DNA from: Flavobacterium fryxellicola | Lineage (GTDB): Bacteria; Bacteroidota; Bacteroidia; Flavobacteriales; Flavobacteriaceae | DNA: 64,000 nt | Direction: 5' to 3' | Assembly: GCF_900143245.1 (NCBI RefSeq) | Contig: NZ_FRDK01000002.1 | Location: 434,001-498,000 of the forward strand | In this document: positions 25,309 to 35,348 of the stretch, piece after piece | Position numbering within the stretch: position 1 is the first letter of the stretch | How the letters are laid out: each line of letters begins with the position of its first letter | The notes under the pieces: model-generated | Told to the model about the DNA's origin: nothing | The model's input: only the letters and a program-made list of their open reading frames with translations | The model's database searches: none | Position numbers and translations under genes: made by a program

Positions 25309-28300
25309 ATGAAACACAATTACCATTTACGCCATTTAATGGCTTTTTTAAGTTTTTTTTATTGCTTATCAACAACCGTTTTTGCACAAGGAACGGCACC
25401 TACACCACAAGACTTACCATTTTCACAAAATTTCTCTACTTTAGATGCAGCCGCGACTACTTATCCTGCTGGATTTCAAGGATGGACAGCCAGCACAGCT
25501 ACAGGAAGCTCCTTTAACACTGCCGCTGCATTACTAGCTGATCGTGCTTTAGTCGCCAGTAGCACAGCTGCTACCAGTAGTGGAAATTTCCATAATTACA
25601 ATGGAAAAATTGGATTTTTAAACACTGGTTCCTTAGATTTAACGATTGGGTTTGCATTCAAAACTCTTGGTAAATCCGGAATTGCAGTAGAATATGATGC
25701 CATGGTAATTCGGAATCCTTATAATGGCACATCGAATTCTCGTATAAACGAATTAGTACTGCAATATCGAGTTGGTACAGCCGATGCGTTTATTACTTTA
25801 TTACCAACGGTCTATGCGAGCGGAACAACAGCACAAACATCCGGAACAGCAGAAGTTAATAGTCAAAAAATAAAAGTAGTTTTACCATCGGATTGTGATA
25901 ATAAAGAGGTCATTCAAATTCGTTGGATTTCAAGACAAGTATCTGGAGGCGGTTCTCGTCCCTCGTTTGCCATTGATAACATAAGTGTATTTAATGATGT
26001 AGCTCCGCCTGTAAATGCAGACGGATTCCCAAAAATAACCAACATCTTATCTGATGGATTTGATTTTTCATCCAAATTAAATGAGACTGGAAAAACGTAT
26101 TTCGTGATCTTGCCATCAGGAAGTACTGCTCCAAGCGCTGCTCAGATAAAAGCAGGAACAAACGCCTCAGATTCACCGGCATTAAAAGCAGCGGTACTTG
26201 TAATTTTAGATGCTACAGTTGTCTATTCAAAAAACAGTACTGGATTAACTCTAGGAACGGATTATGTTGTCTATTCCATATCTGAAGATGCCATCGGCAA
26301 CATTCAATCTGAAAGCAACAAACTGGACGTTACCACTTCTAGCGTGGTCGTTCCTTCCTTGTCAACTACTAAAACTGCCTTAGATTTTAGTTTTGTAGAG
26401 CAAAACTTCAGCTCACTTGCATTAAGTTACCAACTTCAGGCGCTTAATCTCAGTGGAGCAGTAACAGTTAACGCATCCCAAAACTTTACAATTTCTAAAA
26501 ATGAGACTACTGGTTTTCAATCGACAATAGTTTTTGCTGCAGAAGATTTCAATACTACAACCACACCTTTGGTTTATGTCAAATTTACACCCACTTCCAC
26601 CGGCCTTTTTTCAGGACAAATCACTCATGAATCAAACGGTGCGTCTTCCAAAGAAGTCACAGTATCAGGAACAGGAATTAATCCGTACATCCAAGATTTT
26701 AATGATGCAAATGTCCTAACAAACAGTGGCTGGACGGAATATAGCGTAACTGGCGACAAGATTAAGTGGGTGAGCACCACCACACGTTTTAACAGTTCGC
26801 CTGCTGCGGTACAAATAAATGGATATTCAGAAACAGGAGCCAGTAAAGATTGGTTAATTTCCCCTAATTTACGTTTGGATACATTTGACAAATTCCCTTT
26901 GTTATCTTTCTATTCTCGCAAATTTTTCTCTGGCACACCGCTTAAACTAATGATTTCTTTAGATTATGATGGTAAAAGCAACCCAGAAACCGCAACTTGG
27001 ACGCCTCTAGAAGGAGATTTTCCTACCACGACAGGAACTTTTAAACAGTCGCAATACATCAACTTAGATGCCTACAAATCCAATCATACTTTTATAGCTT
27101 GGGTTTACGAAACTACAAATTCTGGTGGTACGGATACTGCTGAATGGACCGTTGATGATGTAAAAATTACTAACGAAACAACATTTATAGCCTCAAATCC
27201 TACTTTAAATTTTGGAGAAGTAAATCCCAATACCGCCTCCCCTAGCCAATCTTTTCGCTTTATGGCCGGCGGTTATGGCGACATCACAATCACCGCTCCT
27301 GTAGATTACCAGTTATCAGTAGACAACAATACTTTCCTATCAAGTGTGGTGATTTCAAGTGCTGATGCGGTCGCGGGTAAAACAATTTATGCTCGTTTTT
27401 TCCCTTCTTCCAAAGCATTGAGTATTTCAGGTCCTTTAACTGTTACAGGAACAGGACTTAACCAAGAGATAGGGTTTTTTAATGGATCTTCATTACCTAA
27501 AACAGAAACCTTTGATATCGTAACATACAACTTAGAATTCTTTGGAAGCAATGTAATTGGTTCAACAGGAACTGAGTTTGGTCCAACAGACGATGCGTTG
27601 CAAATTGAAAATGCAGCGAAAGTCATGAATACTTTAAATGCTGACGTTTATGCCGTTCAAGAGGTTTCAGACGATGCCGCATTGGATCTTTTAATCCAAA
27701 AAATAAGCATTAACGGAAAAACTTTTGACAAAACAATTTCTCCAGCTTGGTCCTACTCCTTTAATGCCCCAGAGGCGAATTTCCCTGCTCAAAAATTAGT
27801 CGTACTTTATAACACTCAAACAGCAACAGTAAAAAAGACACGAGTGATGTTCAGCAAACTTTTTGATGAAATTCGTGCAGGAAGCAAAACTTTACCCAAT
27901 TATCCTGGAGGTGTCAGCGCAAGCTTCTTCTCGTCAGGCCGTTTGCCTTATATGGTCGAAATTGAAACAAATATAGGCGGCGTAAAAAAAGATATAAAAA
28001 TTATTGACATCCATGCTAGAGCCAATAGCGGTAGTGACATAGCAAGGTACAACATGAGAAAATATGATGCTGAGCTATTGAAAGACAGTTTAGACGTTAA
28101 TTACCCAGATGCCAATTTGATAATTTTAGGAGATTATAACGATGATGTTGATGAGTCCGTTATTGCAGGAAACCCTTCATCCTACCAGAAAATGGTGGAA
28201 GACAATGTACGCTACAATCCTTTAACTTTAGAAATAAGCAAAGCAGGAGCTTTTACTTACCTGTCCTCTGGAGGTTTCTTGGATCATATTATCATATCAA

Positions 28301-28722
28301 ACGAATTAACGAATGATTATGTACCCAATTCAACTTTAGTTTACGATCCTCGTTTGGACATAGCAAATTATGTAAATACTACTTCTGATCATGGTCCGGT
28401 TATCGCCCGTTTTGCATTAAAAGTGGATACAACTTTAGCTATCAATGACTTGATTACAACAAAAGGATTGTCTGTAATGGTCTATCCAAATCCCGCTTCA
28501 GAGTCATTCAATATTGTTATTAATTCAGAAAACAGTCAAGACTTAAGTCTAAACATTTATGATATTCTTGGAAGATCAATGGGAGCTCCAACTCAATTAA
28601 AAGGATCAATTGGCGAAAACACTACAAGAATAAATAGTACTAAGTTACCTGTAGGGATTTACATGTACACCCTTTCTAATGGAAACAAGATTGTATTTAA
28701 AGGGAAAATAGTTAAAAAATAA
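25309..28722 (+). CDS. Secreted multidomain endonuclease/exonuclease/phosphatase protein with T9SS sorting domain
   Basis: A 1,137-residue protein. Signal peptide 1-27 (VFAQ). Residues 30-230 and 460-625 look like choice-of-anchor/jelly-roll-type adhesive domains (DWLISPNLRLDTFDKFPLLSFYSR). Residues 730-1035 form an endonuclease/exonuclease/phosphatase domain: FDIVTYNLEFFGSN, ADVYAVQEVSDD, IIDIHARANSG, LIILGDYNDDVDES, TTSDHGPVIARF, with the metal-binding E and catalytic D and H. Residues 1060-1137 are a type A T9SS C-terminal domain (VYPNPASESFNIVI, PVGIYMYTLSNG). It is probably an extracellular or surface nuclease or phosphatase. Confidence 0.9.
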   Translation: MKHNYHLRHLMAFLSFFYCLSTTVFAQGTAPTPQDLPFSQNFSTLDAAATTYPAGFQGWTASTATGSSFNTAAALLADRALVASSTAATSSGNFHNYNGKIGFLNTGSLDLTIGFAFKTLGKSGIAVEYDAMVIRNPYNGTSNSRINELVLQYRVGTADAFITLLPTVYASGTTAQTSGTAEVNSQKIKVVLPSDCDNKEVIQIRWISRQVSGGGSRPSFAIDNISVFNDVAPPVNADGFPKITNILSDGFDFSSKLNETGKTYFVILPSGSTAPSAAQIKAGTNASDSPALKAAVLVILDATVVYSKNSTGLTLGTDYVVYSISEDAIGNIQSESNKLDVTTSSVVVPSLSTTKTALDFSFVEQNFSSLALSYQLQALNLSGAVTVNASQNFTISKNETTGFQSTIVFAAEDFNTTTTPLVYVKFTPTSTGLFSGQITHESNGASSKEVTVSGTGINPYIQDFNDANVLTNSGWTEYSVTGDKIKWVSTTTRFNSSPAAVQINGYSETGASKDWLISPNLRLDTFDKFPLLSFYSRKFFSGTPLKLMISLDYDGKSNPETATWTPLEGDFPTTTGTFKQSQYINLDAYKSNHTFIAWVYETTNSGGTDTAEWTVDDVKITNETTFIASNPTLNFGEVNPNTASPSQSFRFMAGGYGDITITAPVDYQLSVDNNTFLSSVVISSADAVAGKTIYARFFPSSKALSISGPLTVTGTGLNQEIGFFNGSSLPKTETFDIVTYNLEFFGSNVIGSTGTEFGPTDDALQIENAAKVMNTLNADVYAVQEVSDDAALDLLIQKISINGKTFDKTISPAWSYSFNAPEANFPAQKLVVLYNTQTATVKKTRVMFSKLFDEIRAGSKTLPNYPGGVSASFFSSGRLPYMVEIETNIGGVKKDIKIIDIHARANSGSDIARYNMRKYDAELLKDSLDVNYPDANLIILGDYNDDVDESVIAGNPSSYQKMVEDNVRYNPLTLEISKAGAFTYLSSGGFLDHIIISNELTNDYVPNSTLVYDPRLDIANYVNTTSDHGPVIARFALKVDTTLAINDLITTKGLSVMVYPNPASESFNIVINSENSQDLSLNIYDILGRSMGAPTQLKGSIGENTTRINSTKLPVGIYMYTLSNGNKIVFKGKIVKK

Positions 28723-28742
28723 AAAACCTTTTTAAACATTCC

Positions 28743-28782
28743 AAAAGCCAGATTTCAAAAAAGAAATCTGGCTTTTTTTTTA
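28743..28782 (+). terminator. Intrinsic terminator
   Basis: AGCCAGATTTC / GAAATCTGGCT stem with a 6-base loop and T9, after the secreted nuclease gene. Confidence 0.93.
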
Positions 28783-28984
28783 AGACAATTCAAGTCAATA
28801 CCTTACTGAAATAAAACCCACGACAGGATTGCTATCAAAAAGGCACTATTATTTATAAAACTAGCCGACAGAAACTTATTTTTTCAAAATATCAATCCTT
28901 CAAAAACTTACACTACTATTTTGATTTCTCAAAAGAAACTAGAAAACTTTTGTTTATTTTTACACTGTTGCAAAAAGAAATTTT

Positions 28985-30355
28985 ATGTTAAATACACTTC
29001 CCTTATTACTCATTTTCATCGTGGCTCTTGGTATTGGAGTGTATATTGGAAAACTCCTATTTGTTACCCGATTCCAACTGGAAAAAAGTAGCTTGGAAGA
29101 GAAATTAATTGCTTTAAATTCTCAATTCAACCAGCAGAAAGAGCAATTAGTGATTGATAAAATCCGTTTCGAAAAACAAATGGAAGCCCAAATTGTTGCT
29201 AAAGAACTTATACGAACTGAAAAAGACAGCTTAGCAATTCAGCTTACTAAAAAAGAAGTAGATTTCGAAAATCTCTGGGAGCGCAACAAAGAACAAAAAG
29301 AAGAAGTCGAAAAACTACAAGAAAAATTCACCCTGGAATTTGAGAATTTAGCCAACAAAATATTGGAGGAAAAATCGAATAAATTTACTGAGCAGAATAA
29401 AGAAAATATGAAAAATATCTTGACTCCGTTGCAAGATAAAATTCAATTATTTGAAAAAAAGGTCGAAGACACCCACAAAGAAAGTATTGATTATCATGCA
29501 GCCTTACGCCAACAAATTCTTGGATTACGAGAAATGAATATCCAAATGAGTAAGGAAACCACCAACTTGACCAAAGCGCTCAAAGGCGACAGCAAGATGC
29601 AGGGAAACTGGGGCGAATTGGTTTTAGAACGCGTTTTAGAAAAATCAGGATTGGAAAAAGGACGCGAATATGAAGTACAACAAGCCTTCACCACCCAAGA
29701 CGGAAATCGCGTTTTTCCCGACGTGGTAATCAACTTGCCTGATGGCAAAAAAATGATTGTGGACTCAAAAGTTTCGCTGACCGCTTATGAAAAATACATC
29801 AATGAAGAAGATGATATTCTGAAAATTCGCTATCTAAAAGAGCACGTCCATTCCATTAAGCGCCATGTAGAGCAGCTGGGTACTAAAAATTATCATGATT
29901 TGTACCAAATAGAAAGTCCTGATTTTGTACTGTTATTCATCCCCATTGAACCCGCATTTGCCATGGCCCTAAATGAAGATCCGAGTTTGTACAGCAAAGC
30001 ATTCGAAAAAAATATTGTTATTGTAACTCCCGCCACTTTATTAGCTACCTTACGAACTATTGATAGCATGTGGGCGAATCAAAAACAGCAAGAAAATGCT
30101 CTAGAAATAGCGCGTCAAGCGGGAGCATTGTATGATAAATTTGAAGGTTTTGTAACAGACTTGATCAAAATTGGCAAAAAAATAGACGAGAGCAAAACAG
30201 AATACAGCAGCGCCATGAACAAACTTGTGGAAGGAAAAGGAAACTTAATTGTAAGTGTCGAAAAAATAAAAAAAATGGGAGCAAAAGCAAAGAAAGCACT
30301 TCCCGAAAACATATTAAACCTAGCTCATAAAGACGAAAATCAATTATTAAATTAA
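28985..30355 (+). CDS. rmuC: DNA recombination protein RmuC
   Basis: A 456-residue protein. An N-terminal membrane helix (LPLLLIFIVALGIGVYIGKL) is followed by a long coiled coil (residues 30-180) and the RmuC nuclease-like core: KGDSKMQGNWGELVLERVLEKSGL, VFPDVVINLPDGKKMIVDSKVSLTAYE, FVLLFIPIEPAFAMAL. RmuC restrains inversions and rearrangements of DNA. First gene of a three-gene run. Confidence 0.93.
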   Translation: MLNTLPLLLIFIVALGIGVYIGKLLFVTRFQLEKSSLEEKLIALNSQFNQQKEQLVIDKIRFEKQMEAQIVAKELIRTEKDSLAIQLTKKEVDFENLWERNKEQKEEVEKLQEKFTLEFENLANKILEEKSNKFTEQNKENMKNILTPLQDKIQLFEKKVEDTHKESIDYHAALRQQILGLREMNIQMSKETTNLTKALKGDSKMQGNWGELVLERVLEKSGLEKGREYEVQQAFTTQDGNRVFPDVVINLPDGKKMIVDSKVSLTAYEKYINEEDDILKIRYLKEHVHSIKRHVEQLGTKNYHDLYQIESPDFVLLFIPIEPAFAMALNEDPSLYSKAFEKNIVIVTPATLLATLRTIDSMWANQKQQENALEIARQAGALYDKFEGFVTDLIKIGKKIDESKTEYSSAMNKLVEGKGNLIVSVEKIKKMGAKAKKALPENILNLAHKDENQLLN

Positions 30356-30362
30356 ATAAAAA

Positions 30363-30728
30363 ATGAGAAAATTTTTAATGATCACCACTGCGATACTACT
30401 ACTATTTATTGTAGGTTATTTTACTTTTTTATACAACGCTACCTACAGTGAAGGCGTTCGTTCAGGCGAATTAATCAAGGTAAGCAACAAAGGAGTTGCT
30501 TTCAAAACATGGGAAGGAGAAATTAGCCAAGGAATTTCCGGTGCTCAGATATTTTCTTTTTCAGTACTCGATAGCGAAGAAAAAGTAATCTTAGATTTAC
30601 AAGAAATGGAAGGCCAATATGTTCAGGTAACATATGTAGAACGGTACCGAACATTTCCGTGGTGGGGCGATACGCGCTATTTTATTACAGACGTGAAAAA
30701 AGTAAATTCCCCTTTTAAAATAAAATAA
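30363..30728 (+). CDS. Small membrane-anchored protein of unknown function
   Basis: A 121-residue protein with one N-terminal membrane helix (MITTAILLLFIVGYFTFLY) and an extracytoplasmic domain (TYSEGVRSGELIKVSNKGVAFKTWEGEI, then FPWWGDTRYFITDV). I recall close relatives in flavobacteria being labelled 6-phosphogluconate dehydrogenase, which the length and lack of NADP motif contradict. Sits 7 bases after rmuC and directly before the thioesterase gene. Confidence 0.75.
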   Translation: MRKFLMITTAILLLFIVGYFTFLYNATYSEGVRSGELIKVSNKGVAFKTWEGEISQGISGAQIFSFSVLDSEEKVILDLQEMEGQYVQVTYVERYRTFPWWGDTRYFITDVKKVNSPFKIK

Positions 30729-31274
30729 ATGAATCGGACCTTTAAAACTGTGGCCTCCTCAGACATTAGCATTTCAGAATTGATGTTGCCCAATTACACC
30801 AACTTTAGCGGTAAGATTCATGGAGGATATATTTTATCTTTAATGGATCAAATTGCATTTGCCTGTGCTTCAAAATTCTCAGGAAATTACTGCGTTACCG
30901 CCTCGGTAGATACTGTCAATTTCCTAAAACCAATTGAAGTGGGCGAACTCGTAAAGATGAAAGCCAGCGTAAACTATGTGGGTAAAAGCTCGATGATTAT
31001 AGGCATCCGCGTTGAGGCCGAAAACATTCAAACTGGAAAAATCAAACATTGTAACTCCTCTTATTTTACAATGGTTGCAAAAGACAGCACGGGTAAGAGC
31101 GTATCAGTTCCCGGTCTAATCCTCTCCAACAGCACTGATGTACGCCGTTTTTATAACTGCATTAAACAGATGTCCCTAAAAAAAGAAAAAGACCTTCACG
31201 AGGAAGAGTTCGATTATACGTCTAAAGAAGCACTAGAAAATTTAAAAAATTACAACATACAGTTGGAATTCTAA
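30729..31274 (+). CDS. Acyl-CoA thioesterase, hotdog fold (YciA/BFIT type)
   Basis: A 181-residue protein with the hotdog-fold thioesterase pattern: MLPNYTNFSGKIHGGYILSLMDQIAFACASKFSG (residues 19-52, with the catalytic D in LMDQIA), VTASVDTVNFLKPIEVGELVKMKASVNYVGKSSM. Hydrolyses acyl-CoA esters in the cytoplasm. It starts at the base after the stop of the small membrane protein, so the three genes are one operon. Confidence 0.9.
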   Translation: MNRTFKTVASSDISISELMLPNYTNFSGKIHGGYILSLMDQIAFACASKFSGNYCVTASVDTVNFLKPIEVGELVKMKASVNYVGKSSMIIGIRVEAENIQTGKIKHCNSSYFTMVAKDSTGKSVSVPGLILSNSTDVRRFYNCIKQMSLKKEKDLHEEEFDYTSKEALENLKNYNIQLEF

Positions 31275-31807
31275 TTATATAATAGGTTAGACAACATTAG
31301 TAAGAGTGTACATTGAAGTGTTTTTAAGGTCATCAAGTAGTTACAACTTTTCAATATGCGACCCTTTTTGTGTTTACTCGTGTCAATACTGTCTTTTGAT
31401 GCTAATTTCTGTAGCGTTACTACAGTTCTAGAATAACACGCTCCGCTCGTTCCTGCCAGTAACCGCTTGAACAAAATCAGGCGACGGAACTCCAAATGCA
31501 TGATACACGTAGGATTCCCTCATTATTTGCTACTTAAAAACAACAATTAAACTCTTTTTTAAAATATAAATTACCGCACTTTCTGATCAAAAAATTAGTG
31601 AAAAATAAACTGATGCTCCTAATTTTCAAGGATTAAAAACTTTTATATATTCTATTTTTTTCATAACTTTAAGTAATCCTATTAATAATAAGATTATGTC
31701 TAAAATTGTATAGTATCAAGCCGATGTAGTAAAAAATAGTATCTCCCGCATGCGCTAGGGCGCATGTATTGAAAAAAGACTCGGTATAATTTAATTCATA
31801 AAATGTT
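31275..31807. other. Gene-free stretch
   Basis: About 530 bases with no gene I can support. It holds a CATGCGC / GCGCATG hairpin near 31749-31767 and scattered short inverted sequences (CTGTAG..CTACAG near 31410). A GC-richer piece around 31430-31500 differs in composition from its surroundings and may be debris of a repeat element. Confidence 0.4.
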
Positions 31808-32347
31808 ATGAAAAAAATTACCTCAATAGCGCTACTCTTTATTGCACTTGCAATTAACGCACAAGAAAAATTGGTTTCATACGTAGGCATCACAAATTTT
31901 GAGGCTTCAGTACCTTTATTTGAGGAGGTGAAAGCAATTAACGAAAAAACTACCTGTATTTTGATTACTAAAACAGGCGACATCGCATGTTGGAGTAACG
32001 TCAAAGATTTTAAATTCAAAAGAAATTTGATGGAAGAGCATTTCAATAAAAATTATATGGAAAGCAACCGGTATCCAAAAGCCGTCTTTAAAGGTACTAT
32101 TGAAAAATTTGATTTAAACAATCTAACCTCGGAATCTCGTCCCTATCAAATCAATGGCAAAATAACCATACGTGGCCGTACTAAAAAAATAACAATCACA
32201 GGAACGCTAAAAAGGCTGGACAATGGTATTGAACTCCAATGCGAATTCCCCTTAAACACGGATGACTTCAGAATCGCAATTCCCTTTATCGTGCGTAGCA
32301 AAATATCCAAAAACGTAAACACTCAAATTATTTGTTTGCTAAAATAA
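31808..32347 (+). CDS. YceI-like exported protein
   Basis: A 179-residue protein with a signal peptide (SIALLFIALAINAQ). The body (YVGITNFEASVPLFEEVKAIN, FKRNLMEEHFNKNYMESNRYPKAVFKG, INGKITIRGRTKKITITGTL) follows the YceI lipocalin-like fold pattern, which binds isoprenoid-like lipids in known cases. In this context, beside carotenoid and photolyase genes, binding a polyprenoid would make sense, but that is an inference. Ends 2 bases from the convergent epimerase gene. Confidence 0.8.
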   Translation: MKKITSIALLFIALAINAQEKLVSYVGITNFEASVPLFEEVKAINEKTTCILITKTGDIACWSNVKDFKFKRNLMEEHFNKNYMESNRYPKAVFKGTIEKFDLNNLTSESRPYQINGKITIRGRTKKITITGTLKRLDNGIELQCEFPLNTDDFRIAIPFIVRSKISKNVNTQIICLLK

Positions 32348-32349
32348 TT

Positions 32350-33264
32350 CTACTTTGCTATACAGTCCCGCAATGCCTCGTCTAAATTTTTAAACTTAAA
32401 TTTAAAACCAGCTTGTTCTATTTTATCAGAGGAAATTCTCCTTCCTGTCAATACAATTACGGCCATTTCTCCCATCACAAACTTCAAAACAAATGCAGGG
32501 ACGTTGGGTAACCAAATGGAATAGCCAAAAATATAAGCCAATGTTTTAGAAAATATGGTATTTGTAGTATTGTCGTTTATTGCGGCGTTGTAAGGGCCAA
32601 CCATTTCAGTATTTTTAATCGCTTCTAAATACATAGTACACAAATCGTCAACATGAATCCATGGCATATATTGGGAACCAGATCCCAATGCTGAACCCAA
32701 TCTGTATTTGAAGAGCGGAATAAGTTTCTTCAAGAAACCATCATTTTTTCCTAAGACTAATCCCGTTCGGATTTTAACGGTGCGTATATTTAAATTTTCA
32801 ATAAAATCTATCGACTCTTCCCATTTTTGGCAGGTGTATCCTAAAAAATCATTAGCTGGAACGGTCTCTTCTGTGCAGATTTCTTTCCCGTTTACTGCTC
32901 CATAAATCCCAACCGCTGAGGCAGAAACAAATGCGTCAAGCTTTTTGTAATGCTTTTTTAGAACTGAATATAATAGTTGAGATGATTTTTCCCTACTATC
33001 AATGATGGCCGCTTTTCGTTTAGCGCTCCATCTTTTCTCTGCAATATTTTCACCAGCCAGATGAATGATATAATCGGCTTTTAAAACTGCATCCTCCTCA
33101 ATTGTGCTGTTCGCAACATCCCACTTATAGTAGAAAATATCTCCCTTATTTTTCTTTTCGGTTCTACTCAAGATAGAAACTGAATATCCTTTAGTAAGTA
33201 ACAACGTCGTTAAATGTCTACCGATAAATCCCGAACCGCCGCTGATTAAAACATTTTTTTTCAT
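32350..33264 (-). CDS. TIGR01777-type NAD-dependent epimerase (SDR39U1)
   Basis: A 304-residue extended SDR. N-terminal NVLISGGSGFIGRHLTTLLL is the NAD(P) loop; the middle reads ADYIIHLAGENIAEKRWSAKRKAAIIDSR, very characteristic of this family; the end has IVLTGRRISSDKIEQAGFKFKF. The substrate is unknown. In other bacteria this family repeatedly sits in light-induced, LitR-controlled gene sets. Divergent from the TetR-AarF-photolyase run. Confidence 0.9.
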   Translation of the reverse strand: MKKNVLISGGSGFIGRHLTTLLLTKGYSVSILSRTEKKNKGDIFYYKWDVANSTIEEDAVLKADYIIHLAGENIAEKRWSAKRKAAIIDSREKSSQLLYSVLKKHYKKLDAFVSASAVGIYGAVNGKEICTEETVPANDFLGYTCQKWEESIDFIENLNIRTVKIRTGLVLGKNDGFLKKLIPLFKYRLGSALGSGSQYMPWIHVDDLCTMYLEAIKNTEMVGPYNAAINDNTTNTIFSKTLAYIFGYSIWLPNVPAFVLKFVMGEMAVIVLTGRRISSDKIEQAGFKFKFKNLDEALRDCIAK

Positions 33265-33312
33265 AATAGTGTAAAGCTAATGATTTATAATGATATAAAA
33301 TTATATTAAATT

Positions 33313-33360
33313 TTGTTTAACTTTATTAAAATATCGTTAAACATTCACTACCTTTATACT
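33313..33360 (+). promoter_or_regulatory. Promoter region of the TetR-AarF-photolyase run
   Basis: TACCTTTA (33350-33357) departs by one base from TAnnTTTG and lies about 25 bases before the start at 33382. Upstream are TTGTTTAAC (33313-33321) and CGTTAAAC, which resemble the half of the TTGTTTAAACAA palindrome seen at the crtI promoter. Shared control by the MerR-type regulator is possible but only inferred. Confidence 0.4.
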
Positions 33361-33381
33361 CTAATTAGAAATACAGAAAAA

Positions 33382-34041
33382 ATGGCTACTAAAAAAACAA
33401 TAATAACTAAGGACAAAATAGTTTCAATGTACATGAATTATGTACTTGAGTATAATGAGAAACCAAAATCAGTATATCATTTTACAAAAATAAATGATTT
33501 TTCGGAAACAGAATTTTATGCCTTTTTTGGTACTATTGAAAGTATTGAGAAAGAAATTTTTAAAATGTTCCTAGAAAAAACAGTTGAGTTGCTTAGTAAA
33601 AACAAAGATTACGAGACGTATGACATGAAAAGTAAATTACTGAGTTTTTACTTCACTTTCTTCGAAATACTAACTGCCAACAGAAGTTATGTTGTGATGA
33701 CCTTGAAAGAAAACAACAATCAATTGAAAAAACTGATGCAACTTTCTGGACTTAGAAACAGTTTCAAAAACTATCTGGCTGAAATTATTTCTGATGACTT
33801 TAGAACACAACAAGAAAAACTTCAAAATTTCCAAGAAAAAGCATTTCAAGAAACTTCTTGGATACAGCTTTTATTAGCATTAAAGTTCTGGCTCGATGAT
33901 TCTTCTCCTGCTTTCGAGAAAACAGATATTTATATCGAAAAGTCGGTGAAAGCAACTTTCGAACTAATGAACGTTGCGCCTTTGGACAGTTTAATCGACT
34001 TTGGAAAATTTATTTTCAAAGAAAAAATATACAACAAATAA
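33382..34041 (+). CDS. TetR-like protein paired with AarF kinase
   Basis: A 219-residue protein. The first 60 residues (KDKIVSMYMNYVLEYNEKPKSVYHFTK, FSETEFYAFFGTIESIEKEIF) fit a TetR-type helix-turn-helix, somewhat degenerate, and the rest is an all-helical TetR C-terminal domain. Its stop overlaps the aarF start by one base, so the two are translationally coupled. The start at 33382 is the first ATG after the promoter-like element. Confidence 0.75.
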   Translation: MATKKTIITKDKIVSMYMNYVLEYNEKPKSVYHFTKINDFSETEFYAFFGTIESIEKEIFKMFLEKTVELLSKNKDYETYDMKSKLLSFYFTFFEILTANRSYVVMTLKENNNQLKKLMQLSGLRNSFKNYLAEIISDDFRTQQEKLQNFQEKAFQETSWIQLLLALKFWLDDSSPAFEKTDIYIEKSVKATFELMNVAPLDSLIDFGKFIFKEKIYNK

Positions 34042-35348
34042 TGAAAACCATAGACTACATTCCCACTTCAAAAATTGAAAGAGCAACAAAACTAGTGCAA
34101 ACAGGTGCAAAAGTTGGAGTTAACTATTTAAAATATTACGGCGAAAAAATGGTCAATTCAGATTTGACTCGTGATAAATTAAATGAAGATAATGCAGAGG
34201 ATATTTACGATGGACTGAAAAGTCTAAAAGGAAGCGCTCTGAAAGTGGCACAAATGCTAAGCATGGACAAAAGTTTTCTGCCGCAAGCTTATGTCGAAAA
34301 ATTTTCGCTTTCCCAATTTTCTGTTCCGCCGTTATCAGCTCCTTTAGTATTAAAAACGTTTAAGACAAATTTTGGCAAAACACCATTTGAAATATTTGAT
34401 GAATTCAACTCCACCTCTCTGAACGCAGCCAGTATTGGACAAGTGCACGTTGCCTTTAAAGACGGTAAAAAGTTAGCGGTAAAAATTCAATATCCTGGTG
34501 TCGCCAACAGTATTTCATCTGATTTAGCGATGGTCAAGCCTATTGCTATCAGAATGTTTAACCTTCAAGGCAAGGATTCCGATAAATATTTCAAGGAAGT
34601 AGAAGATAAATTGATTGAGGAAACGAATTATCTCTTGGAATTAAAACAAAGCCAAGAAGTAGTCGCCGCTTGTAAAAAAATTGAAAATTTAGTCTTTCCA
34701 GAGTATTATCCCAAGTTTTCATCAGACAAAATCATTACGATGGACTGGATGACTGGACTTCACCTTTCTGAGTTTACTAAGAAAAATACGGACCAAAAAG
34801 TAGCTGACAAAGTGGGTCAGGCCTTATGGGATTTCTATATGTACCAAATTCATATTCTGAGAAAAGTACATGCTGACCCCCATCCTGGAAATTTCTTGGT
34901 AAACGATAGAGACGAATTAGTGGCATTGGATTTTGGCTGTATGAAGCAGATTCCAACGGACTTTTACACCCCTTATTTTGAGTTGATTGATAAAAAAGTA
35001 ATTAACGACCCTAAAATATTTAATGCTAAATTATTTGACTTAGAAATTTTGCGAGTGGATGATTCTAAAGAAGAGGTAACCTATTTCACCGAATTGTTCC
35101 ATGATTTATTGTCCTTATTTACGAAGCCTTTTCAAGCAAAAACATTCGATTTCTCAGATGAAACTTTTTTTGAAAGTATTGCGCAATTGGGAGAACGATT
35201 TTCGAAAGACACGAATCTAAGAAAAATGAATGGAAATAGAGGATCTAAGCACTTTATTTACATGAATCGAACCTTTTTTGGCTTATACAATTTGATGTTT
35301 GATTTAAAAGCAAAAATTGTCGTCAATGAATATAAAAAATACAACTAG
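34041..35348 (+). CDS. AarF/UbiB (ABC1) family atypical kinase
   Basis: A 435-residue ADCK-type kinase. Marks: LKGSALKVAQMLSM (the KxGQ-like segment reads KVAQ), NAASIGQVHVAFKDGKKLAVKIQYPG, VHADPHPGNFLV and VALDFGCMKQI (DFG). UbiB-like proteins support prenyl-lipid or quinone metabolism; here the carotenoid context suggests a polyprenyl-related job. The stop codon overlaps the GTG of a DUF2256 gene by one base, and the TetR-like gene overlaps its start. Confidence 0.88.
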   Translation: MKTIDYIPTSKIERATKLVQTGAKVGVNYLKYYGEKMVNSDLTRDKLNEDNAEDIYDGLKSLKGSALKVAQMLSMDKSFLPQAYVEKFSLSQFSVPPLSAPLVLKTFKTNFGKTPFEIFDEFNSTSLNAASIGQVHVAFKDGKKLAVKIQYPGVANSISSDLAMVKPIAIRMFNLQGKDSDKYFKEVEDKLIEETNYLLELKQSQEVVAACKKIENLVFPEYYPKFSSDKIITMDWMTGLHLSEFTKKNTDQKVADKVGQALWDFYMYQIHILRKVHADPHPGNFLVNDRDELVALDFGCMKQIPTDFYTPYFELIDKKVINDPKIFNAKLFDLEILRVDDSKEEVTYFTELFHDLLSLFTKPFQAKTFDFSDETFFESIAQLGERFSKDTNLRKMNGNRGSKHFIYMNRTFFGLYNLMFDLKAKIVVNEYKKYN

